Shown here in pieces: positions 34,485-45,575 of a stretch of 64,000 bases of DNA. The stretch lies in the NCBI GenBank assembly GCA_011316235.1, contig QQBE01000001.1:310001-374000 (forward strand). The letters run 5' to 3'. Every line of letters starts with the position of its first letter. The stretch's first letter is position 1. The notes beneath the pieces are model-generated. The model saw nothing but the letters and a program-made list of their open reading frames with translations. It did no database searches and was not told the DNA's origin. A program made the position numbers and the translations under genes. The DNA comes from Mycothermus thermophilus. Its lineage: Eukaryota > Ascomycota > Sordariomycetes > Sordariales > Chaetomiaceae.

Positions 34485-34536
34485 GCGGCAGCGGATCCCG
34501 AGACGGCCCCGCGGCAGCGGATCCCGAGACGGCCCC
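34485..34536. repeat. Perfect 26-bp tandem duplication
   Basis: Two adjacent identical copies (34485-34510, 34511-34536), each containing GCGGATCCCGAGACGG. About 100 bp left of the inverted repeat. Confidence 0.9.
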
Positions 34537-34639
34537 GAGCTTTCCTGTGAGAAAAGTGAAGCTTGAAAGGGAAAAGCGCAATTTTTGCTCCCCACCGCCA
34601 ATGGAGTCAAGTGCGAGTGCAAGCGAAAAGTGAACGCAG

Positions 34640-35225
34640 CTGCGAACCCGGGTAAATCCACCGTAAGTACACTGGGTAAAACCACCGTACTCAGCTACCC
34701 TCAGCCACCCTCAGCCACCACTTGGCGCCAAGCAAAACGCCACACAATGTCGAATGCAACTGACGTACAATTTACCTGTGTGTTTTCCTTCGATTTGCAT
34801 CAGCGCGCTACGGAGCACACCGAACTTGCAACCTCGCGTCAGACCAAGTCGCGCACGTGCGGCCCAACACAACGTGCAGCAGAATATAGCAACAAAAGCA
34901 GGCATCGCAGGAAACGCAGAATCAACCAAAAAGCCCAAAAACGCAGTCAAATTCAAACTTGTATAAACTAATACTGCCTACACACACCGCCCAAAAGCTT
35001 ACCTAATCCCCAAAGTGCCTACTACTGCTGCTGTAGTGTTGTATTGTAAGTATGTAGGTAGACACGGGGGAGACACGTTGCACGATAACCTGGTCAGCTG
35101 ATGCAAAACAAAGGGGAAAAAAACACAGGGTAAGTAAATTGTACGTGGGCTGCACTGACTTTGTGGGCGGCTATGCCTTGGCGCCAAGTGGTGGCTGAGT
35201 ACGGTGGATTTACCCGGGTTCGCAG
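34640..35225. mobile_element. Imperfect inverted repeat, possible MITE or foldback element relic
   Basis: Left arm about 34640-34804, right arm about 35097-35225, facing each other across about 290 bp. A 26-nt block (34640-34665 against 35200-35225) and a 23-nt block (34710-34732 against 35177-35199) are exact inverted matches. Shorter blocks (GTACAATTTAC, TTTGCATCAGC) follow in the same order. The left arm has extra tandem copies of GGTAAA[TA]CCACCGTA and TCAGCCACCC. No transposase ORF lies between the arms. Element class and target-site duplication were not identified. Confidence 0.5.
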
Positions 35226-36165
35226 TTGCCGATACTGTGGAGGACGGATGGGCATGTCCAAGCCTGTTCAGGGCAAGTGCCAACTGTGAATCCCGCCTTC
35301 CCTGTCGCTCTTCCCCCGGAGAGCGCCCCGGGCGGGCTGTACTGTTGTTTCTTGGCAGGCGGGATGGCAGTGGCACTTGCAGCAAGTGGCAGTTGGGACC
35401 AGGGTTCCATGTTGGCAGGCGGGGCCGTGGCTACTGGGGGGGGCCTGAAGCCGCAACTCCAGAAACGATCCCGAGATGGGGAGAAGAAGGAAGGAAGGGC
35501 TCAGAGACAATCCAAAAATGGGAACTGTCTGTCTCTGAGAGTTCCGTTTCCGGGTTATGAAGTTTGTTCTCGACGTCAAAAACCTGGAAATAGCATCAGC
35601 GTTGTCAAGTCTGTATATTGTCTTCAATCTACAGAACCAGCCGTGGCATGCCCTTGGGCACGACGTTGCGTCTCCTTGACGGCAACACCGCAATGGAACC
35701 CGGAACTAACGTGGCGACTAAGCATCAGCTACGTTAGTATCAACGTCCTCGTCCTCTGCCCTCCACACTGTCACCGCCATCTCATCACCTGCACCGACTG
35801 AACAACGTCTCCATCCTTGGCTTTACTGTGATGTAATAATCCAAATCCCAGCACCGCCTTCGAGTTTCCCATTCACATCTCCAGATAACGCTAGTGTGAA
35901 TTGAACCCACATAGCTGCCAACCACTGCCAATCATATCTGTTTGTACTCTTCTTGTTCAACCTCAACCAGACTCGACTCGACATTCGGTCATGGATCCCA
36001 ACGCTGACATGCCGTGACGACCGGAGGCCATGCCGCAATCACTAGCCCGTCCGGGTAATCATAAACGACGGGCTCCAGAATCCAGAATACAACAGCGGAA
36101 AGTTGATGAACATCAGTTTTCGCTACCGTGCAACATGCCTCAACATGTCCGGTCAACCTTCCATG

Positions 36166-36196
36166 GAGCAGCGTCGGCGAAAGGCCGAGCAGGCAN
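36166..36196. repeat. Second copy of 30-nt duplication, abutting an ambiguous base
   Basis: Exact copy of 32734-32763 ending one base before N at 36196. Same pattern as at 7671-7692, which points to an assembly artefact. Confidence 0.75.
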
Positions 36197-37760
36197 AACC
36201 TCTATCTCAGTTTCGGGCCTTGCCCGCCGACATGGCCGCGTCAGTCGGAGGGAAGTCGGTCCCTACGATCAAACCTTTGTGATGTCCTACCGAGTCGTCA
36301 ACCAAAGAACAACCATTGTGGTTCATGGTGGAAAACCGGACGCCCACTCCGGACACAATCTACACGAGTGTATGTACATCATCGTTGGGGTGACGCCACA
36401 GAGATGAAACCAGAATGCCCATGGTGAAATCCGGGCCATCCGAAATCCCATCCCAACCTTATTTTCCATCCTGCGCTCCACTATCCTATTAGTGTAAGTA
36501 GTGTAATCAGTCCGATCGCTGTGAAGCGCCTTTGTCTGTGACCATCGAGGGCCTAGCCGCATTCTGACTTACCGTATCTGCTCGTCTGCATGATCGTCAG
36601 GGCCCTACGTCTTCCAATCCCTGTACCTCAATACGTAACCGGGCATTCCCAACCCTCTTGACTGTCAACCTGCCTGATGAAAGTCATATGTTTGTATGAG
36701 TAGGCGAGAGTTCTCTGGAAGAGCATGCGCACTCTGCCGTCCATTCCGAGCGTCCCGGTTTGTAGCGCAATGCTGTCCATATGCAAGAGGCAGCAAAACA
36801 TCCGGAGATAGGTCGTCCAGAGCCCACGAAGTACCTTATCCAACATCTCGACGAACAATAACCACTTCCACCACAATTGCTTATGCCCAAGCAAGCAAAC
36901 ACTTGACACAGCTGCTCAGAACTCGAGAAACAATCCCATGCCCAGCACACCTTGGCGTGGGGTTGGAGAAACAGGGCAGCCCTGCGCCCCGAGGCTTGTC
37001 CGACATGGATCCAGGAGAAGCTTGAGGCGTTCGGTATCTTCCGCTCACTGGCCGCCCCTCGGCCGTGCGGCCACCGTTCGCTCCAGGTCGACAGGTTTTG
37101 TGTTGCCCTGAGAAATCGACATCTCAGCATGTCTCAGACAATGCTGGGTGATCGACACGCAACATTTCCGTCTTGTAGATCCATGCAGCTTCTCTCCATC
37201 CGCGTTCCATCCCGATTCGCCCAGAGACTGGCAGCAGACATGCATCCACGGAGCACTCACACACCCATACGCACTACATGCCGCCTCACATTTCCGTCCA
37301 GACGCGCACTAAAGGCCGCCCTCCTTCCTTGGCTTGACATAAGTACATATTGACTTCTGGGGGAGTGAGGGGGGGGGAGGGGGAAACAAAAGGGCCTGGC
37401 CGTCCTAGGGGCTTGGAAAAGGGCTGAACACGGGCTTTGCTCCGAGCGTGTTGATTCGTGTCAAGTGTCGTGGCTGGTCCTGCTGTTCCTGGCAAAAAGA
37501 ATTTGGGCACTTGGGCTGTTAGTATTCACCTCGCGCTTTCGCTCTTGAACGTCAGCCATACACACAGACTTCCAATTGTATATACAGTACAGTACTTACC
37601 AGAGAGCTAGCTCGTGGGCTGTGACGACATCAGCCTCGTCCACAGAACTCAGGGAGGTGTAACCCTCCTTCGCCGCGTCTCCCCCCTCGTGCCCCTCCCC
37701 TACCTAGGAAATGGAAGATTGACGACAGATCCCTGGACCCCAGAGAAACGCCCGTTTTTG

Positions 37761-37788
37761 CTCTCTCTCTCTCTCTCCCTCTCTCTTG
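37761..37788. repeat. (CT)n microsatellite
   Basis: CT dinucleotide run with one interruption in the gene-free region upstream of EED. Confidence 0.85.
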
Positions 37789-39965
37789 CTGAAAGCATCC
37801 CTGGTGCATGCACACACGTCGCAGCAGGCAGTCACGCAGCGACCGGAAACCCCGAGAATAACTGAGATGACGAGATGGCGGAGTCGGCAACGATGAGCAG
37901 TTCAATTCCTGGTTCGCAGACGCCGAACGCGCGCGCACGCGCCGCGAGATCGGGGGTCCGGCTTGCAGACACCGCCCTGGTTATCACCGATGATCTCCCC
38001 TCTCTTTCTACTTACAAGTACTAGTATGGACGTATGTGCATCCATACAGTATGTACCTGGTACGGATAATGTGGGATGTGCCGACAGACAATGGCTTTCG
38101 TCAGAGAAACCAGGTTCTGTGACTGGTTGGGGGTTTGTCATCCCTTGTGGCTTGGGGAGGAGGAGGGGAACAACTGGGTACGTAAGCCGTGGAGGAGGGG
38201 TGGTGGTTGGAGGACGAGTAGTATGGATGGATGGGCTGAGATTGTGGTTCGGTATTTGGTGGTCACGGTGTTGCGATGGGCTTCTTTTTACTTAGCGCCG
38301 GGGATGGCTGATTGATGAGTCTCAGCCCACCTGGCCAGTCCAGCAGAGTGTGTCTCGACGGCCTGGAACGTCGACGGGACTAAGTCGAGGCGAAACGGAC
38401 GCCACCGGGGAGTGTTGCTTGATTTGCTCTGGATCGGGCAACATAGATTGGTTCTACTAGGTATCCATCCACTTGATAACTCGGTAGCTACACCGGCGCT
38501 GTGCGATAAGCAAAAACACTTTACCACCTCTACCCGGTTGAAAAGGCATCTATCTGTCCGAGGCACGACGTAATTATACAGGGAAAACTCCATCTGTCGT
38601 AAAACGCCAACGGAGCACCTGGTAACTACCTTATTCTCCGACCCCAACCAGAGAAAACTTTGACCTAAAGACCGGACCGGGACTTCTCCCACTGACACCC
38701 TCCACCTCACCTAGTTAGTGTGAAGGCCCCCATCTGCGGCTACCCGTTACACTGTGCACTTTTTGTTTCCTGCCATATGAGATAGGAGAAGTTGCCCAGG
38801 CTATCCAGCCGAGGGCATCCAGCAGCAGCAGCTCATCAGATAAAATAAATCACCTCGAACGTATGAGTATATGTAGTAAACTGCTGTGTCTCCGCCGTCA
38901 CCGCCACCGCCGTATTTGTTATTGTTTTGGGTTTCGGGAAGAACGCTAATTAGGTCAGTTGATGGTGAGCGGACACTGTCCTGTCCTGCCTTGTCTTGAC
39001 CGATGGCCACCTACCTACTCTACCTACCATACTCGGATCAATCCGGATGAAAGTGGCCTGATCGAGCTCCCGTCTGTATGAATGGCTCCGGAGGGATGGA
39101 CGCGTATGGGAAGATGCAGCTGCCCCAGCGGCAGAGGACGGATGGAATGACTGCTGCAAGTCAAGTCGGATGTGGCGTTCCGGCTTGGCCTGCTTGTTCC
39201 AATGCTGCGCGAACGCGGGGAAGTGCTGCGAGATGCGGTGGACGGGGTTGTAGATTTGGAGGGTTGGTTGGTTGGTTGGAGTTACGCATGAGGTATGGAG
39301 GTATGTATATGCCGGTACCTGATGTGAGTCCACGGGTTCGTTCAGTGGTGATGATGGAAGGAGGGAAACCTGGAAGGACTTGTTTTCCTGCGGATTGTAG
39401 AGGCGGAAGTGGACATCACACAGGGTAGAACGCATCAGGTTGCTTGGAGGAGGTGTTTGGAAGATGGCAGGTTTAGGGACGGGAGTTCTAGCAAACGCGA
39501 GATGGTTCTAGGTACCCGATCATATGAGTCAAATGGCTGTCATGATTAATAACATTTGTTGTGGGTTCAGCTGTTATCGACCCGGCAGTCTCCCCATCTT
39601 CTTCGAGGTGGACAGCGGACTGGTCGTCATGATGTTGTCCTCTCTTCCAGGAACCCGCACCACTTTCCTCTTGAGAATTCCAAACATCCAACATCTACAC
39701 ACTCAGGCGACGTGGTTTTCAAACATAAGTGTGACCGGGCGTCTCAGAGCACATACATCACCTGGTTATCTCGGAAACAGCCAACCTGAACCGTGGGAAG
39801 AGAGGAAGCATGGCAGACGTGCTGCTCAAGTGCGTCCATGCTCCAGGAGAAACGTGAACCCGTCCTTCACCCTCCCCGCCAACCATTGGACGGCAGTATA
39901 TATATTTGATCCGCATTCCCTCCCAGCAACAGCCGCCTCCCCGGACACCGACCCAAACACAAAGG

Positions 39966-40186
39966 GACAATGGCCCAGTGGTAAAGGGAGGCGGTCCTAG
40001 ATTCGCCAGGCCGCCCACGCCGTAAATCGAAAACGTCCTGGGTTCGACCCCCAGGCGTGTCGAAGTAAAAACTCTTCGCGGGGTTTTTCGTAACCGTTCC
40101 ACCTCTACTCGACCGGCGCGGGAGTAGGGCTGGGCGGTGAGCTTTTTGACTTTCTTTCGTTCTTTCTTCTTTCTTTCTTCTTTCTT
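39966..40186 (+). mobile_element. tRNA-like SINE candidate
   Basis: The head carries an RNA polymerase III A box (TGGCCCAGTGG, 39971-39981) and B box (GGTTCGACCCC, 40041-40051) about 60 bp apart. The T-arm (CTGGG/CCCAG around TTCGACC) is perfect. The acceptor stem pairs only partly (GACA with TGTC) and the anticodon-arm region is a long 7-bp stem with a 12-nt loop, so no standard anticodon can be read. An unrelated body follows, then a TTTC/TTC-rich tail (about 40150-40186). This layout fits a tRNA-derived fungal SINE better than a functional tRNA. Target-site duplications were not found by eye. Confidence 0.45.
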
Positions 40187-40875
40187 GATCATTTTTTGGT
40201 GTTCCTGCGAACAACACAACCGATTACCAGATTTTGAGGTTATCAACATTCTCATTCAACTAATACTAATATTCATATCATCTTTTCCCGTCCTCTTCCA
40301 TTCATGAGGGTTCCTTCATCGATGGCCGATCCCTGAATTAAGTTCAGTCATTGGGGGGACTTCCAAAATAAACTAGAGGGTCTGTATTCATGGCATTTTC
40401 AAGCCCATGTCCCAATTTTGAATGGTAGTGTCATCTGGTGATGGAGTAGTTGAGGTTGCCAGTGTGTAAGTGTGTAAACGCAAGACGTCAAAGGGAAGGA
40501 GTCGCGTCGCGTCCAGTTTAAGTGGTGACGCGCCTCGAGACCGGGACCCACTTCTAAATGCCGTTTCGGGGACAACATCCAAACCTCATCCACCTCAGTC
40601 TCGAAACAACGAAAGAGATGAAATCTCAAGGGTTATATATATGAATTGATGGTTTGAATTTTGTTCCAATTTAACTACGCAAGTGCACCCCCATTTCTTT
40701 CTCCATTTGAACTCGTCGTTCCCCATCTTTCCTCTCCTCCCCCGTCACTCCCGGAGCCCGGACCGGCCCCACACCGTGACTTCGTCCGTCAACTCGGTGG
40801 CTCACCGTGATTTGTTCGGCATCAACTCCGACTTCAGGGTTGCAACCTGATCCTCAACCTATCTATCCGACAAAC

Positions 40876-43066
40876 ATGGCACCAGCCCCGGATGCTGCCG
40901 AGTGGGAACTCCCCCGGCTACGCACCTCGTTCGTTTTCCAGGTATGTGAAATCGTGGTTGTAACCACAACGGGACTGAAGATGATGAGCCTGGCTGAACG
41001 CTGACTCTCATCCTAGGACGACTTCGCGAACCCCGAAGATGGGGCAAATCAAGGTATGTTGTGTTTTGGCTCTCTTCGATCTTACAGGATGCAGTCTGCT
41101 CATACTTTTTTTTCTCGTCATTAGATCTCGCCGAATTCTTCGACGTCAAGTTCTACCCCTACAACCCGCCAGGGGCACCTCCGATATTTGCTGCCGCCAG
41201 CAAGAAGCATGTAAGCTCATCTCCCTTTCCAACCCGTCTCTTCGAATACAGCTCCCTAATCATGCCATCGACAGGCTGTCATCTGCCGCTTGACACAGAC
41301 CACGGACAAAGACGCCAACCCGTGCGAGGTGCTGCAGCTGATCCGTGATGACTCAGTAAGTAAGCTCAATGTCACATCTCAAAGAGAATTCTCTTAGTAA
41401 CTGGCCCCAGGATAGCGAAAACTGCGCTTGTACCTGGTCAAGGGATCCCGTCACATACGAGGCATGGCTCTGTGTGGCTGGGAATGACGCCACCATCAAG
41501 GTATACAACGTGCAAACAGCGAAGCTGGTCAAGGTGAGTCTTGAGGAACTTTTTAACCGACCGTCATTCAATGATTCGTTCGAAGAAGCTAACGAGATAC
41601 AGACTCTTGTCGGCCATGGCGGTGTAAGTCAAGAAATTTGATCCTGTGCGGATGGACGAGAGATGCAGAAAATTGACACACTCTAGGGCATCAACGACCT
41701 AGCCACATCCCCTGCCAACCCACTCATCATCGCCTCAGCATCAGATGACACCACCATCCGCATATGGAGTCTAGCAGCGGCACATGACAAGCAGCCATGT
41801 CTGTGTATCCTCGGAGGTGAGAGCCATCTCTACAACCTCCTGAGTGTGGTATGTATTCTACTCGAAGCATTAAAGACAAAGTCACAACTGTCCCAGGTTA
41901 CTAACCGATGGTAGTCCTTCCACGACAACGGCCGCTATCTCTTGTCCACTGGCCATGACCAAGTCATCAATATGGTGAGCATACATAATATCAAATCACC
42001 TGGGAGACAACCAACTGACATACCACAGTGGGCTCTTCCCGAATTCCCTACCGATCACCTCGACGTCCCCTACGTCTTCCAATACCCGCACTTCTCCTCC
42101 TCCGAAGTCCACAACAACCTCGTCGACTGGTACGTCTAACCCCATTTTCCCCCTCGGATAACCATCCAGCAACTCACTAACCCTTCCTCCAGCGTCGCCT
42201 TCTACGGCGACCTCATCCTCTCCCGCGCCTGCCACGAAGACTCCATCGTCCTGTGGCGCATCGAAGGCTTCTCCTCCTCCGACCCGATCCCCGGCCCCCT
42301 CGAGGCGCCCACCCCAACCGACATGACCAAGCAAACCCGCTCCTACTTCAACCCGACCCCTTCCGCCGACCGGCCCGCCATGTTTACGCGTCTGGCGCAG
42401 TTTCACACCCCGGAATGCAGCGTGCAGTTTTTCATGCGCTTCCGCATGTTTCACGCGCCGGGAAAGCATCCGATCCTGGCCTTCGCCAATGCTAAGTCAA
42501 AGACGTTTTTCTGGGATTTTGCCCGCTTCGGCGCGTACAGGGAGTACATGGCCGAGCTGCGCGAGGCGCACAGGCTGGGCAAGCCGCTGACGGGCGAGGG
42601 CGCTGCGGTGGTGCAGAAGCCGAGCTGGTTGGCGGTGAAGCGAGGGAAAAAGCCCGCTGCTGCTTCTGCCGCTTCTACCAACGCGGGCACGGGGAGGGAC
42701 GTGACGCCGAGTCTCAGCGGCACCAACCCCAGCGTCACTCCTGCTGGAGGCGCAACAGATAAAGACCAACAACCCCCCTCCGCCTCCTCCATCCCCTCCG
42801 CATCGCTCGACCCAGACACCCTCGCGGCCGCCGCGCAGCTCGGTTGGAGCCGCGACACCCTGCAGGCGTGGGCGAGCATGTATGATCTGTCCAACCCCGT
42901 GGGATACGTCAAGGCGCATAGGACGCTGCAGATCGAGCCCGGGTTTGTTGGACGGCAGGTCGGGTGGAGCCCGGAAGGGGAGTGGTGCGTGGTAGTTGGG
43001 AACGGGAATCGGGCGTTGATTTACCAGCGGTGGGGGAAGGAGAAGGGGGTTGCTGTGTCTGTTTGA
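40876..43066 (+). CDS. eed: Polycomb EED homologue (PRC2 WD40 subunit)
   Basis: Ten exons: 40876-40941, 41017-41053, 41125-41210, 41275-41355, 41411-41533, 41603-41623 (21 nt), 41687-41848, 41915-41974, 42029-42129 and 42193-43066; 536 residues. EED is the beta-propeller of PRC2; it binds H3K27me3 and stimulates the methyltransferase that deposits this mark in facultative heterochromatin. Visible WD repeats include LCVAGNDATIKVYNVQTAKLVKTLVGHGGGINDLATSP, IIASASDDTTIRIWSL, GGESHLYNLLSVSFHDNGRYLLSTGHDQVINMWALPEFP and VAFYGDLILSRACHEDSIVLWRIEGF. A low-complexity loop (about 372-464, Ala/Ser/Pro/Thr) separates the last blades, followed by VGWSPEGEWCVVVGNGNRALIYQRW. Every junction keeps phase and restores propeller strands. 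It ends 151 bp from convergent RRN11. Confidence 0.9.
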
Positions 43067-43217
43067 TGGTGGGAGGTGATGATTGTGGTAGTATATACCT
43101 AGTAGGTTGGGTTAGGCGAGGGGCTGTAGTTGTTCAGGTGTAATTTACTGTGTATACGGAATTAGTTAATCAGATAGTCCTCTGTTTGATCAAAGGTGTG
43201 TATATCGTCTATGCCAT

Positions 43218-44972
43218 CTAAACCCCTCCCATATCCATCGAACTAAACACTTCCAACCCCATCATCCCTCCTCCAACACCCTCTCCATAACCACCCTCCT
43301 CCTCCTCCTCCTCCTCCTCTTCCTCTTCCTGCTCCAACCCCCTAAGCAACGCCTCATCCCCCTCCCCCAACCTCCCTCCCGCCTCTTTAATCCGCCTCAA
43401 CAAATCCCTCGCCCTCCTCCGCTCCCTAGCCCTTTCCCTCCTCCCAGAAAAACCACTCGCACCGCTACCCCCACCTAGTCCGGCTGGTGATGATGATGGC
43501 GGAACCTGCAAATCGGCGATATACAGCGCCACCATGGCGCGCAATCTCAACATCTCCGGGTCGCGTGAGAAGGGCACCGCCTCCATGGCTGTGTCCATCC
43601 GTTCCGCGATGGAGAGCATGCGACGCAGCGCGGTGAGGCGGAGGGCGTTTTGTCGGCGGAGGTGTCGGGTGAAGGTTGGTCCGGGTTGGGGAGGAGCAGG
43701 GATATTGGGCGCTTTGGTGTCTTCGTTGTCGGAGGAGGAGTTGAAGCTGGTCAGGCGCAGGCCGTAGTTGTTCGCCGGACCGGGCGGGGAGGAGGAGGAG
43801 GGGTCGAGGTCCATTGCGTCGTGGTGATGGTGATGATGGGTGGTGGTGTTGTAGTTGTCAATGTCGATGTTGTCGTTGTCGTCGTTATCGTCGTAGTCCT
43901 CGTCGTCTCCGCGCTCCAACCGAGCAAGACCCCTTGCATGAGCGGAATGTGCCGCCTCCATCTCGGTGCTGAACAGCGCCACGTGAAAATCCACCGCGCT
44001 CGGCCCGCTGCGCGCCGCGTGTTGCTTGGTGTACGGGTACTGCTGGATCAGGTACTCGTAGTAAGCCTTAAGACGGCTGAACCGGGTTTCGGCGACGTGC
44101 TCGTCCTCTTCACTCTCCGCCTCTCCTTCTTCTTCTTTTTCTCCGTCAACATCCTCTTCCTCCCCCTCCTCCTCCTTCTTTACCCCCTCCCCTTCTTCCC
44201 CTTCATCATCTAACTCTTTCCTCTGCCTCCTTCTCCTCCGCTTCATCTCCTCTCCCTCCCGCATCAACACCTCCGCGCCCATCTCCCAAATCCTCTCCCA
44301 CCGCAAGTCCACCTTCCTCCCGTACACCTTCGCGCGCGCCAACAGCCCAAACGCTCTCCGTGCGGTGACGATGTCGCCCTCCTCGAGGCAGCGACGGACG
44401 ATGGCTTCGACGGCGCCGACGCGGGCGCGGTAGGCTTGGGATCTCCGGTCGAGAATGTGTTGGGATTTTGATTTTGCTCTTCGACGGGTTGCAGAGGGTG
44501 TGGTGGATTCGTCGGCGGTGGTTTCGCCCTCGCCGTCGGTGGTGAGCCAGCCCGCGCTGCTGGTTGCGTCGACATCGTCAATGTCGGAGGGGCCGGAGGG
44601 ATTGGTGTCGACGTCGGCGTCACTTGCTTCTCCTCCTCCTCCTCCTCCTCCTGCTGCTGCTGCTGCTCTGGGTTTTCCCTTCCTGGCCGAAGTTGTTGGT
44701 CTGCTCTGATCCGAATCTGAGTCGCCGGCGGCTTCGTTAGCCTCGCCCCAGGCCCAAGAGAACTTTCCGGCACGGTGCGGGAAGCCCGGATACGCCTTGC
44801 TCGGGAGAGGTTGGTCGATGGGATAGCCGGCGACGGTGAACTGGCGGAGGGTGTCAGGCGGGTGGGAGAGGGGGTTGATGATGGCGTTAGAGGAGGTGGC
44901 GGTGGTGGAGGCGGAGGAGGTGCGTTTGCGTTTGGATTTGCGCCGGGTTTGGATATTGTGGGGACCGTCCAT
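43218..44972 (-). CDS. RRN11: RNA polymerase I core factor subunit Rrn11-like
   Basis: One exon, 584 residues, ATG at 44972. Rrn11 belongs to the core factor (Rrn6/Rrn7/Rrn11) that recruits RNA polymerase I to rDNA promoters in the nucleolus. The N-terminus is basic (TRRKSKRKR) and is followed by LRQFTVAGYPIDQPLPSKAYPGFPHR. The conserved helical, TPR-like core has RRSQAYRARVGAVEAIVRRCLEEGDIVTARRAFGLLARAKVYGRKVDLRWERIWEMGAEVLMR, FSRLKAYYEYLIQQYPY and SAVDFHVALFSTEMEAAH. Between these lie highly acidic or Lys/Glu runs, and the C-terminus has a CTC-encoded poly-Glu. These charged inserts are much longer than in yeast. The name rests on the remembered fungal Rrn11 signature, so it is probable rather than proven. 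Confidence 0.78.
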   Translation of the reverse strand: MDGPHNIQTRRKSKRKRTSSASTTATSSNAIINPLSHPPDTLRQFTVAGYPIDQPLPSKAYPGFPHRAGKFSWAWGEANEAAGDSDSDQSRPTTSARKGKPRAAAAAGGGGGGGEASDADVDTNPSGPSDIDDVDATSSAGWLTTDGEGETTADESTTPSATRRRAKSKSQHILDRRSQAYRARVGAVEAIVRRCLEEGDIVTARRAFGLLARAKVYGRKVDLRWERIWEMGAEVLMREGEEMKRRRRRQRKELDDEGEEGEGVKKEEEGEEEDVDGEKEEEGEAESEEDEHVAETRFSRLKAYYEYLIQQYPYTKQHAARSGPSAVDFHVALFSTEMEAAHSAHARGLARLERGDDEDYDDNDDNDNIDIDNYNTTTHHHHHHDAMDLDPSSSSPPGPANNYGLRLTSFNSSSDNEDTKAPNIPAPPQPGPTFTRHLRRQNALRLTALRRMLSIAERMDTAMEAVPFSRDPEMLRLRAMVALYIADLQVPPSSSPAGLGGGSGASGFSGRRERARERRRARDLLRRIKEAGGRLGEGDEALLRGLEQEEEEEEEEEEEGGYGEGVGGGMMGLEVFSSMDMGGV

Positions 44973-45575
44973 GGTGGAGGGTCGGATGATTGTTGGTGGT
45001 GCTGGGTTTGTTTACTTGGTCAGGGGAAGGGAAAAGAGGTGAGTGAGATGGAGAATGAGGTGACGATTTGGGTGTGGTCGAGCGGCGTCAAGTTGGGGTT
45101 GAGATATTGGACCCTGTGTGAGATGAGTCCGTTGTTTGTGTCTCTTACAAAATAGATCGAGGATAACCCCGAAGCTTTGATGAGTCTGGTATTTCCTTGA
45201 ATGTTGAAAGTGGTTGCCCGTTCATTGTCGTTGTTTGAGATGTCAGATGAATGAGAAAACTGGAGCAGCGTAACGTGTAATTACGGCGTATTGGCGCTGA
45301 ATTGTCCAAGCTCCAACCTTGACGATGCCATTCTCCTGACTGAGCTGCTGTCCAAGTGTTCGAAGCCTAAAGCAGACAGATGAACTGATGTCAGCTCTAC
45401 CGGCACCTCATGCTTCTTTGTTCCATGAGACAGTTGGCAGTTCCACTCTGAACCATTGGAGTCCTGCTCGAACATTCGGAGCAAGACAGGAGAAGACAGA
45501 AGAGAAGTGGCTCGAGAACTTGCACCGCATTTTTTTTATGTACAATAGCTTCGATACATCAAATCCCCATCCCTC
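44973..45575. promoter_or_regulatory. Intergenic: RRN11 promoter and complex I gene 3' flank
   Basis: 603 bp between two minus-strand genes. No supported gene and no clear motif seen. Confidence 0.4.

Larger units (their letters stand above)
32583..40875. other. 8.3 kb region without convincing gene; repeat relics
   Basis: Lies between divergent starts of the PAS gene (-) and EED (+). All ORFs are short, low-complexity or shadow-like; the longest (32797-33372, plus, 191 codons) has no domain. It contains a 29-nt hairpin, a 26-bp tandem duplication, an imperfect inverted repeat, a 30-nt duplicated string ending at an ambiguous base, a CT microsatellite (37761-37788) and a tRNA-like element. 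Base composition is not AT-rich, so strong repeat-induced point mutation is not visible by eye. Confidence 0.55.

Noticed and set aside
36684..37130. Possible heterokaryon-incompatibility gene fragment
   Set aside because: Short frames on both strands have no conserved HET motif that I can recognise; composition is arbitrary.
37761..37788. Repeat array as a possible CRISPR
   Set aside because: Plain CT microsatellite with no spacers; the genome is eukaryotic.
39867..40217. ORFs overlapping the tRNA-like element (both minus frames)
   Set aside because: They read through the A and B boxes and the TTC tail; typical of false gene calls on SINE copies.
32583..40875. Strong repeat-induced point mutation block
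   Set aside because: By eye the region is not AT-rich and lacks the expected TpA excess; a dinucleotide index calculation would decide.
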